This document shows positions 36,024 through 44,396 of a stretch of 64,000 nt of DNA, one piece after another. This stretch comes from Limnohabitans sp. WS1. GTDB lineage: Bacteria > Pseudomonadota > Gammaproteobacteria > Burkholderiales > Burkholderiaceae_C. The position numbers were made by a program, and so were the translations under genes. Positions within the stretch are counted from its first letter, which is position 1; every line of letters starts with the position of its first letter. Location: the NCBI RefSeq assembly GCF_003063265.1, contig NZ_NERU01000013.1, positions 62,001 to 126,000 on the forward strand. Reading direction: 5' to 3'. Under the pieces are notes generated by a model. The model had not been told where the DNA came from, did not search any database, and was given only the letters and a program-made list of their open reading frames with translations.

Positions 36024-37417
36024 GCCACAGCCCTTCTGTGAAGTGTCAATCGCACGCCGTTCGCCGATCGGATGGTCAGGCGTCCCACGGGCTGCGGCAC
36101 ATGGCCAGGCACTGCAGCCAGCCGGTAACGGCCCACCAGGCTCGACAAAATCAGCACGGCTTCTTGCAGCGCAAAGGCGGCACCAATGCACACCCGGGGA
36201 CCGGCCCCGAATGGCAGATAGGCCTGACGCAAAGAGGCACGCGTGGCCTCGTCGTCGTACCGATCGGGGTTGAAGGCATCGGGCTCTTGCCACCACTGCC
36301 GGTGCCTTTGAATCAACCAAGGTGAAATCAAGATCGATGCGCCTTGGGGCACCGTTTTGTCCCGCATGGGGCAAGTTTGGGCCGACTCGCGCACCATGAA
36401 ACCCACCGGCGGAAACAGCCGCAAGGTTTCCCTGAACACATTCCAAGTCAGGGCCATGGGCTTCAAATCGCTTTGCTCGACCGAGCGGCCTTGCAGCTGG
36501 GCCGCGACTTCGGCCTGCACACGCGATTGCACCTCAGGAGCCTCGGCCAACAAATAACAGGCCCAAGTCAATGCACTGGCCGAGGTTTCATGGCCTGCCA
36601 AAAACAACATGGCCACCTGGTCCACCAACTCGTCGAAGCTGAAAGGCTGGCCCGATTCAGGGTCACGCGCAGCCATGAAGGCCGCCAAAATGTCGGCCGG
36701 GGCCAACACGTCTTGGCCCTCGCCATCGCGCACATGGGCCTCGTAGCGTGGCCGAATCAGCGCCTCCAGCAGCCCCCGGATTTCGCGGGCAGCCCGGCGG
36801 CTGCGCCACACGTCCCAAGGCCACACCAGCCAACGCACGCCATACATGGCGGGCAACATCAATTTGGGGGCCAAAGCCTGAAAACGTGCAAACGCATCAA
36901 ACACACGGTGCGCATCCACACCCTCTAGCGGTTTGGAAAAAATCGTCCTGAAAATGATGTCGGCGGTGACAAAAGTCATCTCCACCTCGATGTCGTGCTC
37001 GGCCCCATCTGGCAAGCCATCCAATCGCGCAAGCATGGCATCGGTAGCGTCCTTCATGACCGGAAAAGCCACCTGCAAACGCGCTTGGGCAAAAGCCGGC
37101 CCCATCATGTCCCGTTGGCGTTGCCACGTTGCGCCATTGGTGGTGAACACGCTGTCGCCCAGCAAAGGGCGCAAAGCGTCACCGAGCAAGGCGCTCTTGG
37201 GAAAATCGGCCGACTCTTCTTGCAACACCCGCTTGACCACCGCCGGGTCATTGACCATGTACAAATCCACGCCCGGCAAATGCACCTCGCCCATCTGCAT
37301 GCGGTAACTGCGCTCATAAAGGCTGTCCAGCCATGAACGCCGAGCGCTGAAAAAAAACTTCCAAATGCCCGTGCGCGTCTTGCGCGGTGCGGGGTAAGCA
37401 GGGCAAAAATGGTTCAT
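36020..37417 (-). CDS. Cytochrome P450
   Basis: 465 residues from ATG 37417, which overlaps the upstream hydrolase stop. I-helix oxygen-binding motif AGHETSAS (274-281), K-helix E330xxR333 in FRETLRLFPP, and the heme-ligand region LPFGAGPRVCIGAAFALQEA with C410 as the thiolate ligand. The family inserts oxygen into C-H bonds of lipids, fatty acids, terpenoids or xenobiotics and needs a ferredoxin or reductase partner, none of which is nearby. Overall layout resembles CYP4/CYP102-like fatty-acid hydroxylases more than CYP51. It lies between two paralogous hydrolases and downstream of a GT1 glycosyltransferase, so hydroxylation of a lipid that is then glycosylated or acylated is a reasonable guess. 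Confidence 0.93.
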   Translation of the reverse strand: MNHFCPAYPAPRKTRTGIWKFFFSARRSWLDSLYERSYRMQMGEVHLPGVDLYMVNDPAVVKRVLQEESADFPKSALLGDALRPLLGDSVFTTNGATWQRQRDMMGPAFAQARLQVAFPVMKDATDAMLARLDGLPDGAEHDIEVEMTFVTADIIFRTIFSKPLEGVDAHRVFDAFARFQALAPKLMLPAMYGVRWLVWPWDVWRSRRAAREIRGLLEALIRPRYEAHVRDGEGQDVLAPADILAAFMAARDPESGQPFSFDELVDQVAMLFLAGHETSASALTWACYLLAEAPEVQSRVQAEVAAQLQGRSVEQSDLKPMALTWNVFRETLRLFPPVGFMVRESAQTCPMRDKTVPQGASILISPWLIQRHRQWWQEPDAFNPDRYDDEATRASLRQAYLPFGAGPRVCIGAAFALQEAVLILSSLVGRYRLAAVPGHVPQPVGRLTIRSANGVRLTLHRRAVA

Positions 37418-38577
37418 GAAACCACCGGCTGCAAACCACGCTGGCGCAAGCTCTGCGCACCGGCTGTCCAGGAAAAAAAATCATAGCTGCCGGGCAACTG
37501 CCCGGCCATCAAATACTGCAAATGCATGCGACGCTTGTCTTTCTTCAAAACGGCATAAGTGGCCGCATCAAACAAGGTGTGAAACCGGGGCGATGTCATG
37601 GCGCGGGGGTTGACGGCTTGCCCCTTGACACACAAGGCCACCGGATCGACCAAAGCAAAACTGCCCCAGTCAGACGGCGAAGAGCAATCCACCCAAAATA
37701 AATGCGGGTTGACCCCAACACACGCCAGCTCGTTGCGAAGCGCATGGGCTTTGGGCATGAGAGCAAACAGTGGAATGCAATGCCCCAGCGTCAGCACCGA
37801 CAGCTTGGACAAAGCCTTTGGCACATCGGCGCAGCGCTTCGCTGTACGCGCCGCAGCAGACACGGCCCCCATGCTGCCAACACTGAAACCCACCAGCAGC
37901 ACTTCATCTGTTTCGGGCCTCAGCAGGGCTTGTTCGATGCCCTCGGCCAAACGGTCCCAACGCTGCGACAACTCAGGCACTTGACCTCTGGCGTGCAGAT
38001 CTGCAAAGCCAAAAATGCGCAACAGCCACGAGGTGTGCAAGCTTTTTTCCCACTGCCAACCTGCAGCCAACACAACGCTCGCCGCCAGCCCGGCAGCCAG
38101 CCAGGCACTGCCCCCCAAAGAGGGCATCCAAAGACCCACCAGCCAAGCCCCACATGCGGCTGCAGCCATGGCCACCAGCACCACGCCCAGCCAATAAACA
38201 GCCGGATAAAACAGCGACACCAAGGTCCGGCCCGCCACGCCCCCCACCTTGCGCAAGAGCTTGGGCATGGTCAGCAACAAGCCATAAACCCGCACGGATC
38301 GCATCAACACCTGCCACGCACCCCGTGGCCAATGCGCCCGGACAATGTCGTCCCAACGCACATACTCGTAAACCGTTTCGGTGTCACCCGAGCGAACCGT
38401 CCACACCGCATTGCCGTTGTCGCCCTGCTTGCGATCACTGACCTCGTACACCGTGTGGGTGACGGTGCCTTGCAACGCTGCCTGTGTGCGGTACAGGCGG
38501 TGGTAATGCGCAGCGCCCTTGGGGTCAAAACCACTCACAAAAAACACATGCCGACGTTGCACCTGACCCTTGTTCAT
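37414..38577 (-). CDS. Membrane-associated alpha/beta hydrolase-like protein (paralogue 2)
   Basis: 387 residues. The N-terminus (FFVSGFDPKGAAHYHRLY, YEYVRWDDIVRAHWPRG) matches paralogue 1 at 34454-35668. Two hydrophobic stretches lie at about 118-172 (FYPAVYWLGVVLVAMAAAAC). The nucleophile elbow EVLLVGFSVGSMGAVSA places S232 at the catalytic position. A late segment TLFDAATYAVLKKDKRRMHL also corresponds to the paralogue. Overlaps of four bases with both the upstream glycosyltransferase and the downstream P450 show one tightly coupled operon. Probable serine hydrolase, thioesterase or acyltransferase; the substrate is not known. Confidence 0.72.
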   Translation of the reverse strand: MNKGQVQRRHVFFVSGFDPKGAAHYHRLYRTQAALQGTVTHTVYEVSDRKQGDNGNAVWTVRSGDTETVYEYVRWDDIVRAHWPRGAWQVLMRSVRVYGLLLTMPKLLRKVGGVAGRTLVSLFYPAVYWLGVVLVAMAAAACGAWLVGLWMPSLGGSAWLAAGLAASVVLAAGWQWEKSLHTSWLLRIFGFADLHARGQVPELSQRWDRLAEGIEQALLRPETDEVLLVGFSVGSMGAVSAAARTAKRCADVPKALSKLSVLTLGHCIPLFALMPKAHALRNELACVGVNPHLFWVDCSSPSDWGSFALVDPVALCVKGQAVNPRAMTSPRFHTLFDAATYAVLKKDKRRMHLQYLMAGQLPGSYDFFSWTAGAQSLRQRGLQPVVS

Positions 38578-39824
38578 GCCAACCGCCCCACCGCATCACA
38601 GACCTGACGGCGTGCCTCTTGGGCGCTGCCCTGCCCGGCCCAACGCCGACACGCGTTCACCACACCGGGGTCTGCCAGCAAAGACTGCAAATGGGTTTGA
38701 AGCCTCCCCTGCCCAGGGCTTGGCAAGACCTGGGCCACACCCAAGCGCTGCAAACGCAATGCATTGTCAAATTGGTCATAGGCACAAGGCACCACCAACT
38801 GCGGCACCCCTGCATGCAAGGCCTGCGCACTGGTGCCAATGCCGCCGTGTTGCACCAAAGCGCGTGCATGCGGCAACACATCGGCAAAGGGCACATAAGC
38901 GCCCGCCCAAATCTGGGCTGGCTGCGCAGCCACACGCGCCTGCAGTGCCTGGCTCAAGTGGCCCAGAAAAACACCACGTAAGCCCATGGCCGCACAAGCT
39001 TGCATGGCCTCTGCAAAAAATTCATCGGTGTGGTGTCGGGCCGTGCCGGGCATGAACACCACAGGCGCATCGCCCTGTGCCAAAAACAATTGCAAACTCT
39101 CTGGCAGCGGTGTGTCGCCATCGTTGTACCGCACAAAGTCGGCCTGCACCACCTGCCCCGGCCAATCGGGCGGGGCCGCTGCAAACCACTTAGGAAACAA
39201 AGCCACCCCCGCCTGCGGTGAATGCATCCATTGCCCAAACACAGACCCCTTGATGGGTGCCAAGCCCTGCGCTTGACGCAAACGCTCCAAGGCTGGTTTG
39301 ACCAGGGGCTGCAACTTCAAGCGGTCCAAGGCATGCCAAGCGCCCTGCAAGGCCCAGTGCGGCATCCAGCGCGGCACCGACCACTGCGCCAGCGTCAAAG
39401 GCGGATGCACCGAGCGCAGCAAGGTGGGCGCGGTGTAGACACTCATCAAGGGCAAACCCAGCTTTTCTTGCGCCACCCGTGCGCCCATGGCCAGCGGGTT
39501 GGCCAGCACCACACAAGGCCCCTGGGCAGACCACGCAGACAGCCGCTCAAAGGTCGGCTCCAGCGCCGGGCGTAACAAATAGCGCCACATCACCCCCAAA
39601 CCATCCACCGGATGCCAAAGCTTGGGGTGTGCCACGGTGCTGGCGTGCTCTTCGGCGCGGCCGATGGCGTCAAACTCCAAACCCGCACCACGCACCATGC
39701 CCTCAAAAACAGGATTCGTCATCACCACGGCGCGGTGGCCGCGCTCGCCAAGGGCTTGACCCAGCGCCAGCATCGGGTGCACATCACCCGCACTGCCCAA
39801 GCTCACCAAACACACCGTGCTCAT
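38574..39824 (-). CDS. GT1/UGT-type glycosyltransferase (RhlB/MGT-like)
   Basis: 416 residues from ATG 39824. The N-terminus MSTVCLVSLGSAGDVHPMLA is typical of GT1 enzymes, and the donor-binding C-terminal signature reads QHGGIGTSAQALHAGVPQLV, then VPCAYDQFDNALRLQRLGV. Such enzymes transfer a sugar from a nucleotide sugar to small lipophilic acceptors (sterols, hydroxy fatty acids as in rhamnolipids, macrolides). It heads the overlapping run with hydrolase and P450, and lies 22 bases after the KpsC-like gene. The acceptor may be the P450 product; this is inference. Confidence 0.85.
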   Translation of the reverse strand: MSTVCLVSLGSAGDVHPMLALGQALGERGHRAVVMTNPVFEGMVRGAGLEFDAIGRAEEHASTVAHPKLWHPVDGLGVMWRYLLRPALEPTFERLSAWSAQGPCVVLANPLAMGARVAQEKLGLPLMSVYTAPTLLRSVHPPLTLAQWSVPRWMPHWALQGAWHALDRLKLQPLVKPALERLRQAQGLAPIKGSVFGQWMHSPQAGVALFPKWFAAAPPDWPGQVVQADFVRYNDGDTPLPESLQLFLAQGDAPVVFMPGTARHHTDEFFAEAMQACAAMGLRGVFLGHLSQALQARVAAQPAQIWAGAYVPFADVLPHARALVQHGGIGTSAQALHAGVPQLVVPCAYDQFDNALRLQRLGVAQVLPSPGQGRLQTHLQSLLADPGVVNACRRWAGQGSAQEARRQVCDAVGRLA

Positions 39825-39846
39825 CAGTTCAAACCCATCACCAAGC

Positions 39847-40893
39847 TCATGCCCGCGCCAACAAAGGCCGCAGCCAACGACGCCACCACACCACGCCACC
39901 CGGGCTTTGCGCACGCCAAGCCAGCAACTCTTGCAAAGCCTGCTCGGGCGAACAGCGCTGGCCAGACACCCGGCTCACGTACACCGGGTACAACAACAAT
40001 GCCGCAGCCACCAACCCATCGAGCGAAAGCCGACGGGTGCGGCGCGGATGCGGATACCGGTCAAGCGTCAGGCCCCAACCCGCATAAAAAGGCTGGCCGT
40101 AACACACCACCGGGATGCCACGCAGCAAAGCTTCAAAACCGGTCAAAGACGTCATCACATGCACCTCGTCTTGCGGGTTCAGTGCATCCAGCAGCTGTGA
40201 CATCGAGGCCTGCAACACCACTTCGTTGCACCACAGCATGGCCTGCGCCTCTTGTGCCCCCGCTTGGCGCAGGCCGGCCACCACATCCGGATGCGGCTTG
40301 TACACCACCCAGGCATCGGGCCGGGCCTGGCGCACTGCCTGCAACAAGGCCATATTGGTTTTGATGTCCAGCGTGCCCGTGGCAATCGACGCATCGGTCT
40401 CGACCTGCCCCGGCACCAAGACCACTGGTTTGGAGGTGTCCGGTCGTGACCAAGGTGCAGCGGCCAGGTTGTACTTGCTCAGCCCAGCGGCCACCACCAG
40501 CTGCCTGAAATGCGCTGCCCGCTCCAGCAAGTCCGGACTGAAAACCGCGTTTTGCAGCATGCGCTCTAAAGCACTGGGCTGGCGTGCATCAAAGTAAATG
40601 CCCAAAGGATCGATCACCCACGACATCGGGCGGGTCAAATCGGCCCCCAAACCCACCGAGCGCAAAAAACCGTCTTCCAGGCGCACCACCTTCACACCGG
40701 TCCCCAGCCCTGCTGGCCCAACTGCCGCCCCCCACAGCAACAAGGTCGCCCCCTCAGGCACCTGTGCAGCATGGCGCACAAAGACAAGGTCATGGCGCTG
40801 CGTGAACTGCCGCAACAAAGCCCGTTTACGCCATGAAAAACCATGGGCAAAAACCGGGCCACGGGCCAAGTCGATATCGCGTGAATCAAGCAA
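39847..40893 (-). CDS. KpsC-like capsule polysaccharide (Kdo) transferase, single domain, start uncertain
   Basis: About 348 residues if TTG 40893 is used. Diagnostic KpsC/LpsZ motifs: VKVVRLEDGFLRSVGLGADL, WVIDPLGIYFDARQPS, VLVPGQVETDASIATG, then YKPHPDVVAG, VHVMTSLTGFEALLRG and YGQPFYAGWGLT. KpsC builds the beta-Kdo linker on phosphatidylglycerol for ABC-exported capsules and normally has two such domains in about 670 residues; only one is present. No ATG exists between the conserved part and the REP array that begins around 40905, so the native start may have been lost or is TTG (40893 or 40869). The longer frame to 41169 is REP translation and not protein. Confidence 0.72.
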   Translation of the reverse strand: MLDSRDIDLARGPVFAHGFSWRKRALLRQFTQRHDLVFVRHAAQVPEGATLLLWGAAVGPAGLGTGVKVVRLEDGFLRSVGLGADLTRPMSWVIDPLGIYFDARQPSALERMLQNAVFSPDLLERAAHFRQLVVAAGLSKYNLAAAPWSRPDTSKPVVLVPGQVETDASIATGTLDIKTNMALLQAVRQARPDAWVVYKPHPDVVAGLRQAGAQEAQAMLWCNEVVLQASMSQLLDALNPQDEVHVMTSLTGFEALLRGIPVVCYGQPFYAGWGLTLDRYPHPRRTRRLSLDGLVAAALLLYPVYVSRVSGQRCSPEQALQELLAWRAQSPGGVVWWRRWLRPLLARA

Positions 40894-40904
40894 TTGGAAG
40901 AACT

Positions 40905-41162
40905 GATTTGCAGGAGCCCCGCCCTCGGGGCGATGGGTGGTGGTCTGCGATGCTTTTCGCGACGAGGGCGTCGCTCCTACAAGGGGACTTCCCTTGTGGG
41001 AGCCCCGCCCTCGGGGTGATGGGTGGTGGTCTGCGAGGCCTTTCGCGACGGGGGCGTCGCTCCTACAGGGGGAGGTGTTCTGCATGTTGTGGGAGCCCCG
41101 CCCTCGGGGCGATGGGTGGTGGTCTGCGAGGGTTATCGCGACGAGGGCGTCGCTCCTACCGC
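40905..41162. repeat. REP/BIME array G (three units)
   Basis: Three inverted pairs (about 40908-40981, 40995-41070 and 41089-41160) share a core TGGTGGTCTGCGA. The spacer AAGGGGACTTCCCTTG between the first two matches that of array H. It lies directly against the 5' end of the KpsC-like gene. Confidence 0.9.
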
Positions 41163-41174
41163 AAGCCATCCGGC

Positions 41175-42164
41175 TTACAGATCCAGCAGAGGCAGCATTT
41201 TGCGCACATCACCGTGCAAAGATGTCAGGGTTTGTTCAAATGGAAGATGCGGCATTTCATCACGGACCAATTTCGCCACGGCCTGGGCTTGGTCCAGATC
41301 GCGTGGCTTTTTCAAAGGCTCGCGATCATCCAAGCCCGACAGCCACATCTTGTGCAAAGCAAACGCCCGTGGGTCTGGCACCCTCATGGGGACAGGCCAT
41401 CCATCTTCATCAATGGCCACCGGATCAAGTTTGGGTGAATTCAACAACCACTGCAGGCCAGGCACCTCGGTTGCCACAAGATCAGCCTCAGAAAACGTGA
41501 TGCTGTTTGACTCAGTCATGCCACGAGGAGCCACGACCAAATCCACCATGAACATGCCCGCGTTGGCCGCACGGTAACCATTTTTCCGAACACACTCAAA
41601 AGTCTTATCTGCCCTTTTGAGCAAGCCCAAGAGACCCTCACCATCCAACTTTTCAGACACAACTGTCAATTTTTGACGCGCATCGTAGAGCAGGTCGACA
41701 TCCCCAGATGCCAATAATTCAAGCAAAAAATGCGCACCCGCCGCCGCTTCATAAGCGTACAAGGCTTGAGTCCCAATGACCGTAAAGCTGTCGTGCAAGC
41801 CAGCCCTGTCGAGTTCACGTAAAACACGGGCCACCACGCGCGGCACGCGGCTCAAGCGCAAAGCTTTATTGAGCCTGGCCTGCTCTTGTATTTTTTCAGT
41901 GATGCCCTGCAAACGCGCCTGCGCTGCGCTGCGGCCTTCCACAAATGAAACGAGCAAAGCCTCGGTTTGAGCTGATCTGCGCCCCAGTGACTTGCCATTG
42001 CCTTTTCTGTCTGTATCCCGGAAAAGGTACTCCGTGCCGCGCACCGTCTTCCAGCGCATGCCGTATTGATAAGCACCTGCATGATGAAGCGCAGTCCGAT
42101 AATTGTCGAAAAGCTGTTCAGAATTGACTTGATGGAGCCGTTGCTGGTTTGAAAGAGGCTTCAC
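41175..42164 (-). CDS. Nucleotidyltransferase-fold protein (GSU2403-like)
   Basis: 329 residues. The central part carries VIGTQALYAYEAAAGAHF followed by SGDVDLLYDARQKL, a G-x(n)-DxD pattern of the nucleotidyltransferase fold. Further on is MFMVDLVVAP with another acidic residue. The N-terminal half is helical and rich in Arg/Gln. Families of this kind include AbiEii-type toxins and orphan enzymes; no antitoxin gene is adjacent. It is an isolated cargo gene with REP arrays on both sides within the polysaccharide locus, and moderate GC. Function is unknown. Confidence 0.65.
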   Translation of the reverse strand: MKPLSNQQRLHQVNSEQLFDNYRTALHHAGAYQYGMRWKTVRGTEYLFRDTDRKGNGKSLGRRSAQTEALLVSFVEGRSAAQARLQGITEKIQEQARLNKALRLSRVPRVVARVLRELDRAGLHDSFTVIGTQALYAYEAAAGAHFLLELLASGDVDLLYDARQKLTVVSEKLDGEGLLGLLKRADKTFECVRKNGYRAANAGMFMVDLVVAPRGMTESNSITFSEADLVATEVPGLQWLLNSPKLDPVAIDEDGWPVPMRVPDPRAFALHKMWLSGLDDREPLKKPRDLDQAQAVAKLVRDEMPHLPFEQTLTSLHGDVRKMLPLLDL

Positions 42165-42271
42165 ACTGTTTCCGGCAAAAAATTAGTTTTTAAATTATGC
42201 CGGAAACAAACACCATTTAGACAAACAAATCCCCCACAGACCATTGAACCAGCCAGGCAGGATGCCCTGCA

Positions 42272-42898
42272 TATTGCAGGAGCCCCGTCCTCGGGGCGAT
42301 GGCATTTTGTGGGAGCCCCGCCCTCGGGGCGATGGGTAGTGGTCTGCGGGGCTTTTCGCGACGAGGGCGTCGCTCCTACAAGGGGACTTCCCTTGTGGGA
42401 GCCCCGCCCTCGGGGCGATGGGTGGTGGTCTGCGGGGGTTATCGCGACGAGGGCGTCGCTCCTACAAGGGGTCTTCCCTGGTGGGAGCCCAGCCCTCGGG
42501 GCGACGGGTAGTGGTCTGCGAGGCTTTTCGCGACGAGGGCGTCGCTCCTACAAGGGGACTTCCCTTGTGGGAGCCCCGCCCTCGGGGCGATGGGTCGTGG
42601 TCTGCGAGGCTTTTCGCGACGAGGGCGTCGCTCCTACAAGGGGACTTCCCTTGTGGGAGCCCCGCCCTCGGGGCGATGGGTCGTGGTCTGCGAGGCTTTT
42701 CGCGACGAGGGCGTCGCTCCTACAAGGGGACTTCCCTTGTGGGAGCCCCGCCCTCGGGGCGATGGGTCGTGGTCTGCGAGGCTTATCGCGACGGGGGCGT
42801 CGCTCCTACAAGGGGACTTCCCTTGTGGGAGCCCCGCCCTCGGGGCGATGGGTGGTGGTCTGCGAGGCTTTTCGCGACGGGGGCGTCGCTCCTACGGG
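42272..42898. repeat. REP/BIME array H (half unit plus seven units, 86-base period)
   Basis: After a lone half unit at 42275-42302, seven inverted pairs recur every 86 bases from about 42307. The spacer AAGGGGACTTCCCTTGTGGG is almost invariant. The third unit carries a one-base stem change (CCCAGCCCTCGGGG). Long open frames across this stretch are REP translations. Confidence 0.93.
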
Positions 42899-42912
42899 GG
42901 GGATGCCTAACA

Positions 42913-44076
42913 TCATCCATTCGAATCCATGGCCAAGATGTCCAACAAGCGTTGCACCTGCTCAAAGTGCTGGTCCCAGGTGGGCAACTGCAGGTTGGAC
43001 ATGCGCTGCAACTGCGCTTGTCTGCGTGGGCTGTTGGCCAAGGCATAACTTTCGATGACCTGCAGCCAACCCAAGCCATCCAGGGGGCTCAGGTACTCGG
43101 GCACATCGCCTGCAATTTCACGAAACACCGGCAAGGCGCTGGCCAGCACCGGCGTGCCAGCTTGCAAAGCTTCGGCCAAAGGCATGCCATAGCCTTCGGT
43201 GAAGGATGGAAACAGCAGCGCCTGCGCGTGTCGCAAATAACGCGACAACTCGGTATCCGGGCAATCAGGCACCTCGTGCACAAACCCGCGCAAGGCCTCG
43301 CAACGCTCCAGCAGATCAACCACGTTTTCGCACTCCCAACCGCGCTGACCAATCACCACCAAATGGGGGGCATGGGGACCCCACCGGGCCACCAACTCGC
43401 GCCAAAGCGTCAACAGCAACACATGATTTTTGCGGGGCTCAATCGTGCCCAGCACCACAAAATAAGGCCGTTCCAAAGGCCGTGTCGTGCACACAGCGTC
43501 AGGCAAAGCGGCCGGCGCCAACAGCGCCACCGTGGCAGGCGGCATGGGCAAAGCCTGCTGCCGTGCAAAGGCCATCAAGCTGTCCAGCGTGGCTTGCGAG
43601 TTGGCCACCACCCCTGCCCCGCTTTGCAGCGCCAAGCGCATGCGCTGAACATGCGCTGCCGTCTCGCCTGGGCGGCAATACTCGGGGTGCGTGATCGGAA
43701 TCAAGTCATGCACAAAGAACACCGGCTTCTGATGCGTTTGGCACAGCCACGACGCCAAACCCGGGCGGTCCCAATCTGAATGCCCCAAATAAAAAGCCAC
43801 CTGGCCTGTTGCATCTTGCGAAGGCCAAGGCGGCACAAAGGCCCGCGCCATCCATCGCCCGAGTTGCCACGAAAAATCAGCGGGTGGATTCTGCACCAAA
43901 GCAAACAAAGCCTGCGACTCGGCCTGCGGCACCAAGCGCCGCCAAGTGCCCTTTTGCAGCACCGCCTGCGCTTGGCGGCCCCAGTGCGCGACATAAGCCA
44001 GAATCACCCGGTCCACCCCGGTGGGCAAACGCCCTTGCCCGGCACGGCCCAGCAGGCGACTGATGTCAATCAGCAC
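42913..44076 (-). CDS. GT4-family glycosyltransferase
   Basis: 387 residues from ATG 44076. GT-B fold features: FFVHDLIPITHPEYCRPGET and VVANSQATLDSLMAF, then FVVLGTIEPRKNHVLLL, LVVIGQRGWECENV and the donor-binding FPSFTEGYGMPLAEALQAGT with the usual EGYGMPxxE. It transfers a hexose-type residue during capsule or O-antigen assembly; the sugar is unknown. It is related in architecture to the GT4 enzyme at 47923-49488. REP array H begins right after its 3' end. Confidence 0.9.
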   Translation of the reverse strand: MLIDISRLLGRAGQGRLPTGVDRVILAYVAHWGRQAQAVLQKGTWRRLVPQAESQALFALVQNPPADFSWQLGRWMARAFVPPWPSQDATGQVAFYLGHSDWDRPGLASWLCQTHQKPVFFVHDLIPITHPEYCRPGETAAHVQRMRLALQSGAGVVANSQATLDSLMAFARQQALPMPPATVALLAPAALPDAVCTTRPLERPYFVVLGTIEPRKNHVLLLTLWRELVARWGPHAPHLVVIGQRGWECENVVDLLERCEALRGFVHEVPDCPDTELSRYLRHAQALLFPSFTEGYGMPLAEALQAGTPVLASALPVFREIAGDVPEYLSPLDGLGWLQVIESYALANSPRRQAQLQRMSNLQLPTWDQHFEQVQRLLDILAMDSNG

Positions 44077-44105
44077 AAACGCGCCTCAGCAAACATGATG
44101 GAAGA

Positions 44106-44396
44106 TCAAAAACCCGCTTCTTTCTGATGTCGCACCGCCAGAATGATCACGTACTGCACATCCAAACGGTATCTGGCTACGTAGCCACTGTCGCCGAAAT
44201 CGATGATCCAGTCACGGAACTCATCGTTCATGTCCTGAGCGGGCCTGCCCATGCCTGGCTGTAAAGAAAGCACTTTCACTTCTTGACGAATGGCCTTAAT
44301 GGCCCGTTTTGCCGCATCCTGATTCCTAAGGGCCAAAAATCGATAGAGCCTCTGCACATCGAGCAGGGCCTGGGGCGACCAAATCAGCTGCGGCAT
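44106..44396 (-). CDS. ParE/RelE-family toxin
   Basis: 96 residues beginning PQLIWSPQALLDVQRLYRFL, with AIKAIRQEVKVLSLQPGMGR, then IIDFGDSGYVARYRLD and a final VIILAVRHQKEAGF, the classic ParE/RelE layout. ParE toxins poison gyrase, RelE cleaves mRNA; sequence alone does not decide. Its start overlaps the antitoxin gene end by 13 bases. Together they form a plasmid- or island-type addiction pair lodged in the polysaccharide locus. Confidence 0.88.
   Translation of the reverse strand: MPQLIWSPQALLDVQRLYRFLALRNQDAAKRAIKAIRQEVKVLSLQPGMGRPAQDMNDEFRDWIIDFGDSGYVARYRLDVQYVIILAVRHQKEAGF

Noticed and set aside
39847-41169. KpsC-like frame starting at 41169
   Set aside because: The first 90 or so codons are REP array G; conserved sequence begins after 40900.
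42272-42898. Periodic array resembling a CRISPR
   Set aside because: The spaces between repeats are identical rather than unique, the repeat is an 86-base inverted pair, and no cas genes are nearby. It is a REP/BIME array.
42418-43779. Long plus-strand frame of 453 codons
   Set aside because: First part is REP array H, the remainder is antisense to the GT4 gene at 42913-44076.
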